A DNA stretch of 64,000 nt from Histomonas meleagridis (GCA_020186115.1 WSYJ01000020.1:87983-151982); one strand, 5' to 3'. Positions 27,864 to 39,927 are shown, counted from the first letter of the stretch. Program-made: numbers and translations. The notes: a model not told the origin generated them from the sequence alone.

Positions 27864-29772
27864 ATGAATTTAGATGATAATCAAACGAACAACAATTGCG
27901 CATCCGTAGAAAACAGTCAAAAATATATTGTATTACAATTGGAATATGAAAATCCTATAAAAAATTCGAAGATTTACAAAATTCAATAAGAACATCAAGA
28001 TAATATCAAATACTTTATGGCTGAAAAATCAAAATTATCAGCACTGTTTGTTTTTGAATTGCAAACGAATCAAACTGTTCTCAAAGCCACTAGACATAGT
28101 GTCAGTTACTTGAGTGAAATATCAAGTAAGTTAACTAATGGGAATAACATATTAAAATCGAAAAATAATAAATTAAAATGTGAAAAATCGGAAATATTCT
28201 ATGAAATAAATAATGTAAAAAGTAAAATTACACAATGAATTATAAATTTGATAATCAAAATTTTATATGAAAATTCTTAAAAAAATAAAATTAAATTATG
28301 TGGAATTGAAGAAAATTTAAAAAAATTAAAAGATCATAATGAAATGGAAAAAGAGAAATTAGTTAGTGCATTTATAGATAAACATTATGAAAACTCAAGG
28401 AAAAAACTAATTCGAATTATATTATTATTATTATTATCCAGATTTGAAGACATTTTATACAATGATAAGTTATATCGGGAAATATCGGTATTCAATATCA
28501 CAACAAATTTTTGAGTTAGTTTGATGTCGTACAACATAAAGATATCGAAATAAATTCTCAAATAAAATAGGAATATCATTCGATATATTTGATGGAAATC
28601 CACAAAATTTGCAAACTTTATCTAATATTTATTGTAAAAATAATGACGATAGAAGATATGTTTTATTTATTGATGCGATATTTTCGAAATCATATGTAAT
28701 AAATCAAAAAATGGTATCGTTAAAGGATTGAAATATACAAAGTCTATAAGTAGAGGGAAGAAGCAATTAAAATTATAATAGAAGATGATAATGAATTTAA
28801 TATATTTATTGAATCTAAACAAAATAAAATCGAAAATTATATCTTCGCAATTTATATGTGTTCAGTTAATTTATTAGCAATATCATTTCCTATTATTTTA
28901 ATACCAAGTCCAATCAGAAATTATTCAAATACATTATTAAATATCTCATATAATATAAAAAACACATCAATCAAAAATAATTGAAATAACATAATTGGAA
29001 CGTCTTTTGTCTATAGAAATCCCGAATATTATGAATTATTGAATTTCGTATACAAAAAAATTATCGAAATCGAATAATATAATTTTAATTATCCTGTAAA
29101 TATCGGAAACTTTTTTTCACCACATGAATTTGATTTTAGCTCCCCCCCCCCACTTTTTTTTCTGAAATGTATACGCTATAGACTCGTAAAAAATATTTCA
29201 ATATATTACTCTTTATCTTGTCATAAAGCTACAATATACACTGATTCTTATATTAGTATAGGAATCCCAAATTATTTACTTGATTTACATCATTCCAGAA
29301 GAATGGAGGTCAACCTTGCTCTTCTCAGCATATGAAAAAATCAAAAAACTGTAAAGGATTAACACTGTTAGATGAACAATCATGTGTGAAATATTTCACT
29401 TTAACACTTTTTCTGATGGGAAATATAATACAAGAATCTAGAACTTCATTATAAGCATTGGGAACACATTATACTGAACACTTTTTTGCTTAGTTAAGAA
29501 GAATTTCACATTATGATAGCAGAACAGCTAAATTTTTATGAGCCCTAGTTTCTGATCTCTTATTTGAGTTAAGCTACAAAAACAATCGAAATGTTAGTTC
29601 ACCAATAAGGGCATCATCAAATGCTGCAATATTCTCACCAGATCCAAATTTTTATTTCAAAACTTTATATATTTCAATAAATGAAGTTTCAAATTTTTAT
29701 ATTAATTATACTGATTTTTCGAATTATGTTGTAAAAAATAATTCGCCCTTTAAAAATGCATTCCACTTTTGA
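27864..29772 (+). pseudogene. P-like transposase pseudogene, nearly full length but heavily broken
   Basis: From ATG 27864 a lysine/asparagine-rich helical stretch is readable with one stop (MNLDDNQTNNNCASVEN; later AEKSKLSALFVFELQ). After frame changes come GISFDIFDGNPQNLQTLSNI, DDRRYVLFIDAIFSKSYVI, ENYIFAIYMCSVN and FPIILIPSPIR. These resemble, in order, the better preserved ORF at 35904 (ISIDATVASPHP; NNVFLIQI; IPVSVIPSKGG). Near the end THYTEHFFA, stop, LRRISHYDSRTAKF parallels the relic at 26463. More than ten stops or shifts are present. The family name rests on these internal parallels and on a general likeness to P/THAP9-type transposases. Confidence 0.4.
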
Positions 29773-29889
29773 ATACTTTACATATTTGTTAAAAAAAATA
29801 ATTAGGTCCAACAAATGAACTTATTTTTTGAATGTTCTACAAATTCATTTATTTTGATGAACGCTCCATTAAATAACCAACCTATCTAG

Positions 29890-30072
29890 TTGGAGGATCA
29901 ACTTCGTCAAGAAATTCCAAATCTTGGAGTCGAAGGTATGATGCAAAAGTACCATGTAGGAATCAAAATGGTATATAATCTTTGCATCGAACTAGGAATA
30001 GAAATTCCTAGAAGAGGTCAACGGCCTCATGACATTCCAACTGAATTTGTGGATTATATCCAAAGATTCTAA
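29890..30072 (+). pseudogene. Short helix-turn-helix-like fragment
   Basis: A 60-codon frame, starting only at a TTG, reads EIPNLGVEGMMQKYHVGIKM, then VYNLCIELGIEIPRRGQRPH. The pattern (short helix, turn with YHVGIKMVYNLC as recognition helix, basic tail) suits a transposase DNA-binding domain. Nothing downstream continues it: 30075-30284 is a GC-richer stretch with a CCAGGCTT/AAGCCTGG hairpin at 30111-30136. Weakly supported. Confidence 0.25.
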
Positions 30073-30284
30073 TTTTTAATCAATCTTTTTTTCTTTTGTA
30101 TGAGGCTTTCGCCAGGCTTGTTAATCGAAGCCTGGAGTCCGATGTTAGAGATCGATCACTATGATGGAAGGGTACCCTTCTTGCATTTTTTGTATCGATG
30201 CACTTTATTTTTAGTTTTTTCGTTGCTATTGTTGTACCACAACCGTCAGTTCAATCAAAACAGCCCAAACACTGCAGGCCCGAA

Positions 30285-30353
30285 TCGATGGCTATGATCG
30301 GTATATATTGAAAACGCTACGTTTTTTCAATATATACCGATCATAGCCATCGA
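30285..30353. repeat. Perfect 30-bp palindrome with 9-base loop
   Basis: Bases 30285-30314 (beginning TCGATGGCTATGATCGG) are exactly repeated in reverse complement at 30324-30353, separated by CGCTACGTT. No mismatch is seen in 30 bp, whereas neighbouring transposon relics are heavily mutated. It could be a recent foldback structure, a terminal hairpin of an element, or an assembly artefact. Confidence 0.85.
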
Positions 30354-30935
30354 CAGTGCCCATATATCTACTAACTTGACGATATTGATATAAACTACTC
30401 AATTAATTTTTTGAGGTTATCAAAGTCATCAAAAAGTTCGAATAACCTTTTGCTATAGATTTTTCAAATTATATGATTTTATATAGAAATGTTCAATAAC
30501 AGATAAAGATTATGATTTTTAAAAACAGAAATTTAGTGTTGAATAAATTCTCTAATGCATGAGTACAAGAAACACAGGAATGGTTGCAGCAGGAGGCTGA
30601 AAAATGTCTTTGGTTACATATCATCTGTTCTGATGATTATAAACAAAAACCTGACCCACTCAATAGCCTGCTACAGCTATTTCTTTATCATAGTTCTATC
30701 TATTCGATATTATCATTAGTGTAATTGTACTCCCTGCCATCGATGTTGCTGCAGTGAATATCAACCATAAGATTCATTAAGTCGATTTGTTAGAAAAATT
30801 AATGAAGTATTTGAAAGCAACAAATTAATTAATAAAACTGTAGTATTTAACCCAACTAAAGAACTTACATAAAAAGATGTTTTGAATGATTAATTTTATA
30901 CATTTAACGTAAATCAATTAGATAGAAATAATATA

Positions 30936-32522
30936 CCCTTCAGTCGCTTCATTTCGTAATTTTTTAGAATATTCAAAAACTTCATTGAACTTTGACTTTT
31001 GTAAACATTTTCAAATTTGAGTTAAATCTTCTTGTTTTTTCATTATAAAAGAGAACCAAATGTCACAACAGAACAAGAAATAATGTGGATAAATAAAATT
31101 ACTAATTTGTTAACAACTGTACCACATTCTCGAATAATCAATTGCGACAAAACTTCTTAATGCCTCTATCCCAAAGGTTTATTAACCTGGGTCATAATTG
31201 GGGAAGACAATATTAAAACTTTGATTCGTGGAAATGAAAAAGACAACATCACTGTTTTGGCAAGTATAACTGCAGACGGGCAGAAACTACCATTAATGTT
31301 CGTAGCGCGTGGTAAAACTGAGAGAGTTGAAGATTCGCAGATCGGTGATATAAGTCCTCATTGGCGAACACCAAATGGATGGATGACTAATGAAGCATTT
31401 GAGATCTATTTGAAAAAACTGAGGGAACACTTTGAAGACGAAGAACCCATTTACCTAATTTTATATAGCTATTCTATTCACAAAAGTGAGATGACCAAGA
31501 ATTTGGCAGAGAAATTGAAGATATTTCTGTACTTTATTCCACCCGGAATGACAGATGCTTTTCAACCTTTGGATCGAAAAATATTTGGTATAGTAAAAGC
31601 GCATGCCAAAAGATTTTATCGCCTAAGGGTAAAAGAATCAAAAGGGCTAGTTGTTAAGCCGGATGCATGTCAAGACATGATCAAATCGTGGAACCAAATC
31701 CATGATTCTTTCTTTATAGATGCGTGAGATATCTACTTCTAATTAAAGATAAATCTAAAATTGGATGTGTTTTGTGTTTTATTCGTCTTATTTATAAATA
31801 TATTCATATTTTATGACTGAGTTCACTTCTATAAATATCATATTGCATTCAAAAAGTTAAAAATAATGATCTAATGAAGTCTTAAAAAACAAAAATAAGA
31901 GGGAAAAAATTCTAATAATTTTTTCTTCTTAATAATCGCAAGTATGTAATATTTTTATAACATCGTAGGGGTATTCTCGCAAAAATATCAGTTAGATGAT
32001 GTGAAAAAATATAAACAAAAGATCTGATCACATTAAAATTCTTGAATTTATTAAATCTTTTGATACCATTAGAAAGGAACTTCATAATATTTTTTATTTA
32101 TAAACTCTAATTTGGCATAAACTTATTTTTTTAGGGGTAATAGTTTCAGAGAATTTGAACGCAAAAACTAACATTGCTATTTTTATTAATTATATTAAAT
32201 ATTATCTTAAACGAATTAGAAAATTGTTGGGGGGAGGATTCATAAAGCACAGTTCATTATTTCAAATTTCGAAATTATTTCATGAAAAAGTAAAAATCAA
32301 AAATTTTAAAATTTACATAATCATTATCAAAATTTAACTCAATAAGTAATAAATATTTTTATATGAATTGCTAATAAAAATATATAGTATAGTTCAGTAA
32401 ATAAGGTTTTATAAGAATGATAAATTTTCTTTTATATGTGATTCAAAATTGAAATATTTTGTACGTTAAGTGCGTAGAAAAAGTTGATATTGAAAAAATT
32501 ACGAAATGAAGCGACTGAAGGG
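30936..32522 (+). mobile_element. pogo-like element with perfect 30-bp TIRs, copy 1
   Basis: A 1,587-bp element with TA on both flanks (30934-30935 and 32523-32524). Both ends begin CCCTTCAGTCGCTTCATTTC and stay identical through GTAATTTTTT (30 bp). It contains a truncated DDE transposase pseudogene and about 800 bp of non-coding DNA after it. The perfect TIRs alongside a broken gene suggest mobilisation in trans or fairly recent insertion. Confidence 0.85.
31041..31727 (+). pseudogene. pogo/CENP-B-type DDE transposase, 5'-truncated
   Basis: A single frame covers the DDE domain: HSRIINCDKTS (first aspartate), TAA at 31158, then DNITVLASITADGQKLPLMF, GWMTNEAFEIYLKKLREHF, IYLILYSYSIHKSE and IPPGMTDAFQPLDRKIFGIV (third aspartate in QPLDR). 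In this family the second catalytic residue is in LLLDxxxAH; here it is tyrosine (LILYSYSIH). The N-terminal DNA-binding domain seen in the related copy at 54851 is missing: the frame opens about 110 bp inside the left TIR. Inactive as read. Confidence 0.75.
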
Positions 32523-32524
32523 TA

Positions 32525-35291
32525 TTAGCTTCTTTATGTCTTTATCTTAAGGAGTACTGTAACCGTTCTTGGGAATGAAATGAAAAAAAATGATCCTAAA
32601 ATAATATGTAAACATTTTTGATATATGAGTTTATTGAATCAAATAAATATTTTCTAGTGAATAATTTGGTGAAGAAATATTTGATTTAAATAAATAATCA
32701 GAGGTCAAAAATTTTATCGAAAAAAACTCGACGTACTTTTATGGTAGATTTTATGCTATTCTCAATGAACCTAGTCTCATGTCTATAAGTCTAACCAATC
32801 TTAAGTTATTTTTTCGCGAACCTAACATGTTATTATTATAATTTTTATCGAGAAAAATAACATGTTATATCATATTTATTACTTTGAATACCTAGGTATT
32901 CAAAAAAAAAAAAAAAACTATGTTTGGAAAATATGAGCTTCTGATATGTAAATGAATCATTATCACAAAGATACCCTATTAGCATGTGGTATTCCTAATA
33001 ATATTTTTAGAAGTTTTAATTACATTGAAGAATATATGACTGAACAATTAATGAGATAAGATATTGAACAAAATATGATTTCATTCATAAGCCTGTGCTC
33101 CACATGTTGCGTCTGCTATTGCAAATATCAAAAATTGGAACACATGCTGCGGTCATATAAGATTCTGAGAAATATGAGAAGGGTATTATTAATTTTTCGA
33201 AATTAAATTTTAATCATTTTTCTGATTGAAGAAATATTGAAGAAAGTCACTACAAAGAAAAGATTAACTAATTAAATGATCATATTTCAAAATTCATTAA
33301 GAATAAAATTAATAAACAACGAAACAAAAAAGGAAAGTGGTTGAAATGATAGTAGGTTGTATATTATATATATATCAAAAAGAATAAGATTTGATTTTGT
33401 TGGCTTAAAATAAAGATGGAATTTATTTATGATCGGTTTTTTCGATATTTTTACATAGGAGATTATTCAAATAACTTTTGATGCACGATGCAGTTCAATC
33501 ATTGATGATTGGGCTTTTTATATATTGCTGCGAAAATAATTGTAGAAGCTGTAATTCCCAAATATATTCTATAGTTTTTATCTTGCCAACGGCCTATGGC
33601 AAATCCATAAAATTGAGCATTCCTCAAAATATTTTTTATTTATTCTTTAATTGAAATAAATAATTTATGTACTTCACGTACTAAAATAGAACTTGATTGA
33701 AGTTCAATCAATCACTTAAGTATGTTAAAAATGGATGGCCATATAGAATAACAAAAACTTTCAGACGATAAATTGTTTTTGTTATAATATTTCATTCAAT
33801 AATTCATTATTATCATCATTTAAATCATCATAATTACGATACACTCTCACAGTGACCAGAAATATTTGAAATTGTATTTGAAATTTTTAGCCATTTTCTA
33901 CATTTCGTGCAATAGAAAATTTGTTTTTCTCTATTATTTCATGGATCAATATATTTGAGTATTTGATGCTTTAATATGAGTAAATTTTTCGATTTTTGTC
34001 TATTGTAGGTCTGACTGGATTAGTAAATTCATCATAAGGAAGATCATGTAAATAGCCTTTTGATTGTGATATGATTAATGGCTTGATGTACGTTAAAATG
34101 TCATTTTTATTAAGGGTTCCCGAAAAAATTTTCTATCAAATTCTCCTATCGATAAGGAGAAAAAAATTTGATCAATGACGAAAATAGAAGTATCCATGTA
34201 TCTGTGTCAAAGTATTGAAATTTGATACTTATTTCATTTTTGAAAAAGTGGAAATATGGCTCCAAGTATTTGGTGGTTGTAGTAGTGCACTATGGGTACC
34301 AGTATATTTTTTCCCTGTGCAAGACGGAACGAAAAACACACCTCGCAAATTTGGTATCCTCCTGACTCGAATGAGAATAATACAGGAACACTAGATTCTA
34401 TGTAATTATCATAGACACTTATTAAATTAAAAAATAAAAAAAATTAATACGTTCACAATTTTCAATATCGTTTGGCGGCTTCTTTTATGTTTCAAAATTT
34501 AAATGTTATTAATGCAGTAATTACTAGCTGAAGCTGACACAATATCATTAGCAAATGTTTCAACTGGAGCAAAAAATACATATAATTGATTATTTATTTA
34601 TCTGTGCAGATTTGTATGTAATGATAAATTTAATCGATGTAGAAATTGAAATGAAAATTTCATAAGCTCGTTATAAATAAACATCATGATATTGAAAATT
34701 CTAAATTAATCGAAAATTGTGACCGAAATTATTTTTTTTTCATTTTTAAATACAAAAAGTGGCATGATGTGAATTTAAAATATGCATTTGAAATAATTCA
34801 AAAAGTTGAAAGTCAAAAAGTGCTCTTCTTTTGATTGCGACATTTTTGAATTTCTTCTCATTTCTACAATCATATGGTTAATTAGTTGATGATGTAAAAT
34901 TAGTCATATAACTGGAAAATGAGTGATTTTTCATACATCATTTGAATAATTAAGTATGCGGTGGTTTCGTTTTGATGTATTGGTATACAGATAAAATCGA
35001 AAGATTTATCTTAGTGTTTTAGTTCTTTTATCTTCCATATTCATTTAAAGCATTTTCGAGACGGTAATGAGAAAATTTAGAACAGTTACGAAAATAATAA
35101 ACGGTTATAACAGTCGTTTTAAAAAAGGAAATAAAATCAATCCTGATCATCCAAGAATCATATATCAGGCATATCTCACATAGCCAAAAGGTTATGCCAA
35201 AGAATTATGTATAATATCGGAATATAAATTAACCAATATATACTCAGATAATAAATTCTAAGGTAATATTGAGAATCATTATGGAAACTAA
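32525..35291. other. Long AT-rich stretch without supportable genes
   Basis: About 2.8 kb after the pogo-like element. Short frames near 32950-33110 and 33240-33340 show no recognisable protein. A poly-A run lies at about 32909-32923. The motif TCAAAAAGT occurs at 34797-34806 and 34813-34822, next to CAAAAAGTGG at 34753-34762. I take this as ancient transposon debris. Confidence 0.35.
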
Positions 35292-35426
35292 ATGAAAAAA
35301 TGGTCACCACAAATGATTTCGATTGTCATTGACTATACAGAAAACATTAACACGCAGGTAACTCTAAAAGAACCTCGTGATATTATGGTTAATGATTTCT
35401 ATTTCAACATTATGGAGCTATTTGAC

Positions 35427-35550
35427 ACACACACACACAAGTCCTGGCTAGCTTGGGTAGCACCCTGCGCTTTAGCCTACGGCTTGCTCTTCGGCGCCTT
35501 GCGCCTCGGTGTGTTGGTTCGCTCAGAGCTAGTCAAGCAAAACCACCCTT
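35427..35550. other. GC-rich patch behind a CA repeat
   Basis: An (AC)6-like run is followed by about 100 bp that is much richer in GC than its surroundings (GTCCTGGCTAGC through GAGCTAGTC), with local inverted repeats such as GGCGCCTTGCGCC. TGGCTAGCTTGG and GGTTCGCTC look a little like tRNA A and B boxes, but no cloverleaf forms. A similar (AC)n plus GC-rich patch lies at 61974-62035. The overlapping frame at 35292-35612 is not convincing. Confidence 0.35.
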
Positions 35551-35903
35551 TCAATTTATTATCAAAAAGTGAAAACAAAAACAATAATATCTTGTTATTT
35601 GATAGACATTAAAATATATATTATAGATTGCAGAGCATAAAATTAAAAATAATTATGTGTTATATCATTATAATAACAATATTATTTGTATACATGTTGA
35701 AATAAAAAAAGGCATTTTTCTTAATAATTGCTCGTGGAATCAATTTTTATTTAAAAATATATTATAATAATCACAATATAGAGCATTTCAAACACTCAGA
35801 ATGCTCATATTTTTCGTGTTGTTTTTGAGATATATCTATTTTAAAAATAAATTTAATTTTTAATGGTTTATTAGAAGAACGTTTAAATCCACTTTTTGAT
35901 TTC

Positions 35904-36520
35904 ATGCAAGCAAATATCAAAATAATGGATTTGAGCAAACAAAATAAGCATTTAATGAAGGAAAACAAATACCTCAAGATGAGCATTGCTAAATTACAAA
36001 GTGATTTACAAGTTTTGCAAGACCAAAAGATGAATTTATTACTGGAGGTTCAAATGTACTCGAATATTGAGCAAAATTGGTTTCTTTCAGAATGTTTGAA
36101 AAATGATTGTCTTAGTTCTCACAGAAGATATTCTAATAAAATGATTAAATTTTGTGAAGCTTTATACATAATATCTCCCAAAGCTTATAAGTTACTTCGA
36201 GAAATAATTAAAATTCCAAGCAAAGCAATCTTATTCAAAAACTTTTCCAGTACCATTTCAAATATTAAAAATTCCTTTCTATCAAATGAATTGAATCAAA
36301 AATACATTTTAATTCAAAAGCTTTGTCTGTCACAAAAAATTCCAGTTTCAATCTCTATCGATGCAACAGTTGCATCACCTCATCCTTTGTTTACTCATGA
36401 CAATGTTAATAATGTTTTTTTAATTCAAATTCAGCCAATATGTCATGATTTTAAGTGTATTCCTGTTTCTGTTATTCCTTCGAAAGGAGGACAAATGAAC
36501 AATGATATGAAATTTCGGTT
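35904..36520 (+). pseudogene. P-like transposase, N-terminal part, cut at a polymerase junction
   Basis: The frame from ATG 35904 is open for about 205 codons. It begins with a leucine/lysine coiled coil (MKENKYLKMSIAKLQSDL), then SHRRYSNKMIKFCEALYIIS and PKAYKLLREIIKIPSKAILF. This is the RxYS...SPxAYxxLR...LPS block shared by P-element/THAP9-type transposases. SISIDATVASPHP follows, with an aspartate where the catalytic domain begins, then VNNVFLIQIQPI and IPVSVIPSKGG. At about 36520 the sequence changes within a few bases into DNA-polymerase coding sequence in another frame, so the rest of the transposase is absent. Best-preserved member of this family here. Confidence 0.5.
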
Positions 36521-38371
36521 TTTAAAGGACCTAATTGTGGTGAAGATTTATTGAATTATTTACCAAATAGTTCAACAATATATTTCCATAATTTAGCTTA
36601 TGATTCAAAATTAATAGCAAAATATGGTATTAAAAAATCAACTATTAAAGGGACAAAGGTATTATCAATGGATGTAGAATTTAACAAAAAAATAATTTAC
36701 TTTAGAGACACTTTACCAATATTAACTTGTAAACTTAAGTTATTGCCTTCAATGTTTGGAATTGAAGGTGTTAAAAAAGAAATATTCCCCTATCGTTATT
36801 ACACTTTACAACGATTAGAGTCAGGGGTAGGTTTAATTGATGAAGCAGGCATTTACGAGGATAAGCCTTGAAATGAAAACAATTATACAGAATTCTTTAA
36901 TAACATTATCAACATTGATGAAGCCACTTTTAATATGTGGGAACATGCGATCTTTTATTGTAGACAAGACGTAAGAATATTACGTGAAGGCTTTAATCGT
37001 TTTTGCTTAGGCTTTCAAGAATCATTCGATATTTTATTTTTTCATTATTTATCAATATCATCTTTAGCTAATGCAGTATTTACACAAAAAGTTTATTCAA
37101 CAAACAATAATTTATTCCAAGTTGGGGGTCATGTTAGACACTTTATAGCCAGAGCAGTTTATGGTGGAAGATGCATGACTGCATATAATAAAAAGTGGCA
37201 CATTAAAGAAGAATTATGTGACTTTGATGTTGTATCATTATACCCATCAGCAATGGCTAGAATAAGTGTCATTAACGGACTTCCAAAAGTAATTAAAGAA
37301 GAACAATTAAATCTAAATTATTTAAATAATAATACTAACGCTTATGTAGTTGAAATCATCATTACTAAAGTCAGAAAACATTACCCATTCCTATTAATAG
37401 TACAAAGAATTAATGAATTAAATTTAAATGATAATAATAATATTACTGAAGACAACCCCGTTACTATGGTTGTTGATAATATAGACGATTTAATTTAATA
37501 TCAACAAATTCAATTTAAATTAGTAAGAGGTTATTACTGGGATGAGGGTTATGATTCCACAATTCAAAATGTAATCAAAGATATATTTCAAAAACGTGTG
37601 GAATACAAACAACAAAATAACCCTCTCCAACAAATATACAAATTAATTATGAATAGTTGTTACGGCAAAACAATTGAAAAGCCGATCAACAAGGAATGGA
37701 AGTACTTGACAAAAGGTACTCGGGCAGATAACTATGCCATAGAGAATTACTTTCGAATAATAAAAAGAATTCTGATTAATGATTCTAATATAAAATCATT
37801 TGATATAAAGCGTCCTATAGATAAGCATTTTAACTTATCGTTGTTAGGCGTTCAAATATTAAGCATGTCAAAAAGAATCATGAACGAAGTGATGTGCTTA
37901 GCATATGACATTGGCTGTAAAATTTTTTATCAAGATACAGACTCAATGCATATAGTAAAATCGGATTTACCTAAATTAGAAACAGCCTTCGAGGCTAAAT
38001 ATAATAGAAAACTAATAGGTAATAATTTAGGGCAATTTCATTCCGATTTTACAAGTGACGATGGTAGAAACGATGTCAACTGCGCAGTTGAAAGCTACTT
38101 CATCATGAAGAAAACCTATATCGATAAACTATTCTATAATGATAGTGGTATAGGTTATATGTCTAGGGCAAAAGTTATACCTACCGATACCAGATATATA
38201 CATGCGAATCTTTATTACGATGATGATATTATGAAATTCTATCGTTCTTTATATAAAGGTGATGAAATAGAATTTAATTTATTATTAGGTACAACCAAAT
38301 TTAAATTAAATCCTAATCCAACTATCACTAATGTTGAAATAGTCCCCGAGAACGTTAAAGACCACATATGA
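36521..38371 (+). pseudogene. polB: Maverick/Polinton family B DNA polymerase, truncated with two stops
   Basis: One frame (stops at 36869 and 37496) covers the end of the exonuclease domain and the polymerase domain. FKGPNCGEDLLNYLPNSS leads to IYFHNLAYDSK (Exo II-like) and FYCRQDVRILREGF (Exo III, YxxxD). LCDFDVVSLYPSAMARISV is motif A, YKLIMNSCYGKTIEKP is motif B, and IFYQDTDSMHIVKSD is motif C with DTD. The protein-primed type is indicated by the inserted segments and the short spacing. The N-terminus, including Exo I, is missing because the frame fuses with a P-like transposase relic. It would replicate the element by protein priming. Inactive as read. Confidence 0.8.
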
Positions 38372-38529
38372 AAAAGGAGACGTTAACAACTATTTTAAAT
38401 AAGTAAAAAGTGCAATCGTTATTTCGTATCGTCTTTCTGAATTTTTTTGTTTTGAATGTACAGTTGTATCGTCATTCAAAAAGTGAAAAGTATTGAAATG
38501 CTTAACGGTTTTTGAGCGTAACTTTGAAA

Positions 38530-39927
38530 ATGAATGGTTTTTATTTTATATCTCTCAAAGTCGGGCCATGTAAGATTATATACAATTTATTAAGTATTGA
38601 AATCACTACACTGAATTATATGCAAAAGAATAATAATTGCATTGTGATGGAGGGCGAACGAAAGACTTCCAGCGAATCAACCATAACCTCGAATAACATA
38701 AGTCCAGTTTGTGTTTTGGGTAACGTGGCACAAGGGGAAAAGTTGGACGTAGTGCCCCCCGGTGGAAGCCAACGCAGTACTGTTGATAGTGAAAACAAAA
38801 CACAGGGCACATTTCCTGTGTTGGGCGTAATTCGCGACTCCAGAACTGGGACTTCTGTGTTAAGTGAGGAATCTGAGCTTGAGAGTATGTCTTCTTCTCA
38901 GTCTGAGTCGGAAGAACCTCCTAGACCCAAGAACTGGAAGTATGAGTTCCCTTATTATTTCGATGAGGGTAACGATGATTCTTCTAGTCAAGCATTCTCG
39001 CAAGAGATGAATGGGTACTATGAAGTTGAATCAATAGTAAACTTCATGGTGGAGGAAGACTCGAATGGAGTCGACAATGCACTTTGGTGTGTTTGTTGGA
39101 AAAGAATAAAGGGTGAACCAACACCCCTAAACAATTGGGAACCAACAAAAAACCTTAGTCATTGTAAGAACGCGGTAGCCTTCTTTATAGCTATGCTTAA
39201 AGATGGTAGTTCCAAGAAGTTTTCTCCACCTTCTTCGCGTTTGATTCCTGCACTGAGAGCCGCTGAAGCCGGTAACTTGTTTACTGTGCAAGCATATCAG
39301 AGGTACTTTCATACCAATAGGTCTACTATTCTGGGTATGAGACAAAAGTATCTAGACATTCAGCGGAAAGAAGACGATTTGGTGTTCTACCTTAAGGGCA
39401 TTGATAGTACTCCACGTACTAAAAAAGCTGAACAACATGCCCTAAGGGTAGTCATCAAAAAAGGCTGGGATAATCTAAGCCATGATTCTCGAGAAAATGT
39501 TTACTCGAGAATGGACGAACTAAGGTTCGAATGTCCAGTGGCACATAGATTCATTTCTCAGCTATACTCTCGCGAGCGTCAAATAGAAAGGTTTCCTGCA
39601 GTTGTCCCTAAGCCACTGCATGATAGTGTTCATCCTGAAAAGGATGAACCTAAAAAAGATGAACCATCTCCTAAAAAGCAGTACTTAGAGGACATTCATC
39701 CGGATACTGAGGAAATCTTCATAAATGACCCCGTTTTAAAGCCAGTAGCCTTAATGGCACCACGTCCTATGGAGGACAACGAACCAGGTGTACCAAGAAC
39801 CAGAGCTCCCGATGAGATCGTGTATGCCAAGAAACACCCTAACCTAAAGGTGGTTGAGCCTAGGACAAGACCTCCAGTTTCAAGAAAAAGTCCTAAAAGG
39901 CCACAAGATCCACCAGGAGGTCATTAA
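38530..39927 (+). CDS. Chromodomain protein inside the Maverick
   Basis: About 465 residues, intact. Around residues 165-225 is a chromodomain: GYYEVESIVNFMVEED, then ALWCVCWKRIKG and LNNWEPTKNLSHCKNAV, showing the VExIxxxR-like start, (Y/W)xVxWKG and NxWEPxxNL motifs with aromatic cage positions. A serine-rich acidic segment precedes it (ESELESMSSSQSESEE). The C-terminus is proline/lysine-rich with KDEPKKDEP repeats. From MEGERKTSS (ATG 38647) onward the DNA is clearly richer in GC, with CCC/CGC codons unlike its neighbours, suggesting a different origin; ATG 38647 may be the true start. A role in targeting the element to methylated-histone chromatin is an inference. Confidence 0.6.
   Translation: MNGFYFISLKVGPCKIIYNLLSIEITTLNYMQKNNNCIVMEGERKTSSESTITSNNISPVCVLGNVAQGEKLDVVPPGGSQRSTVDSENKTQGTFPVLGVIRDSRTGTSVLSEESELESMSSSQSESEEPPRPKNWKYEFPYYFDEGNDDSSSQAFSQEMNGYYEVESIVNFMVEEDSNGVDNALWCVCWKRIKGEPTPLNNWEPTKNLSHCKNAVAFFIAMLKDGSSKKFSPPSSRLIPALRAAEAGNLFTVQAYQRYFHTNRSTILGMRQKYLDIQRKEDDLVFYLKGIDSTPRTKKAEQHALRVVIKKGWDNLSHDSRENVYSRMDELRFECPVAHRFISQLYSRERQIERFPAVVPKPLHDSVHPEKDEPKKDEPSPKKQYLEDIHPDTEEIFINDPVLKPVALMAPRPMEDNEPGVPRTRAPDEIVYAKKHPNLKVVEPRTRPPVSRKSPKRPQDPPGGH

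Noticed and set aside
35446-35525. tRNA gene in the GC-rich patch
   Set aside because: A- and B-box-like words are present, but no acceptor stem or anticodon arm can be formed at the right spacing.
35292-35612. 106-codon frame with an apparent hydrophobic segment
   Set aside because: The segment is the translation of the AC run and GC-rich patch; it has no promoter or protein pattern.
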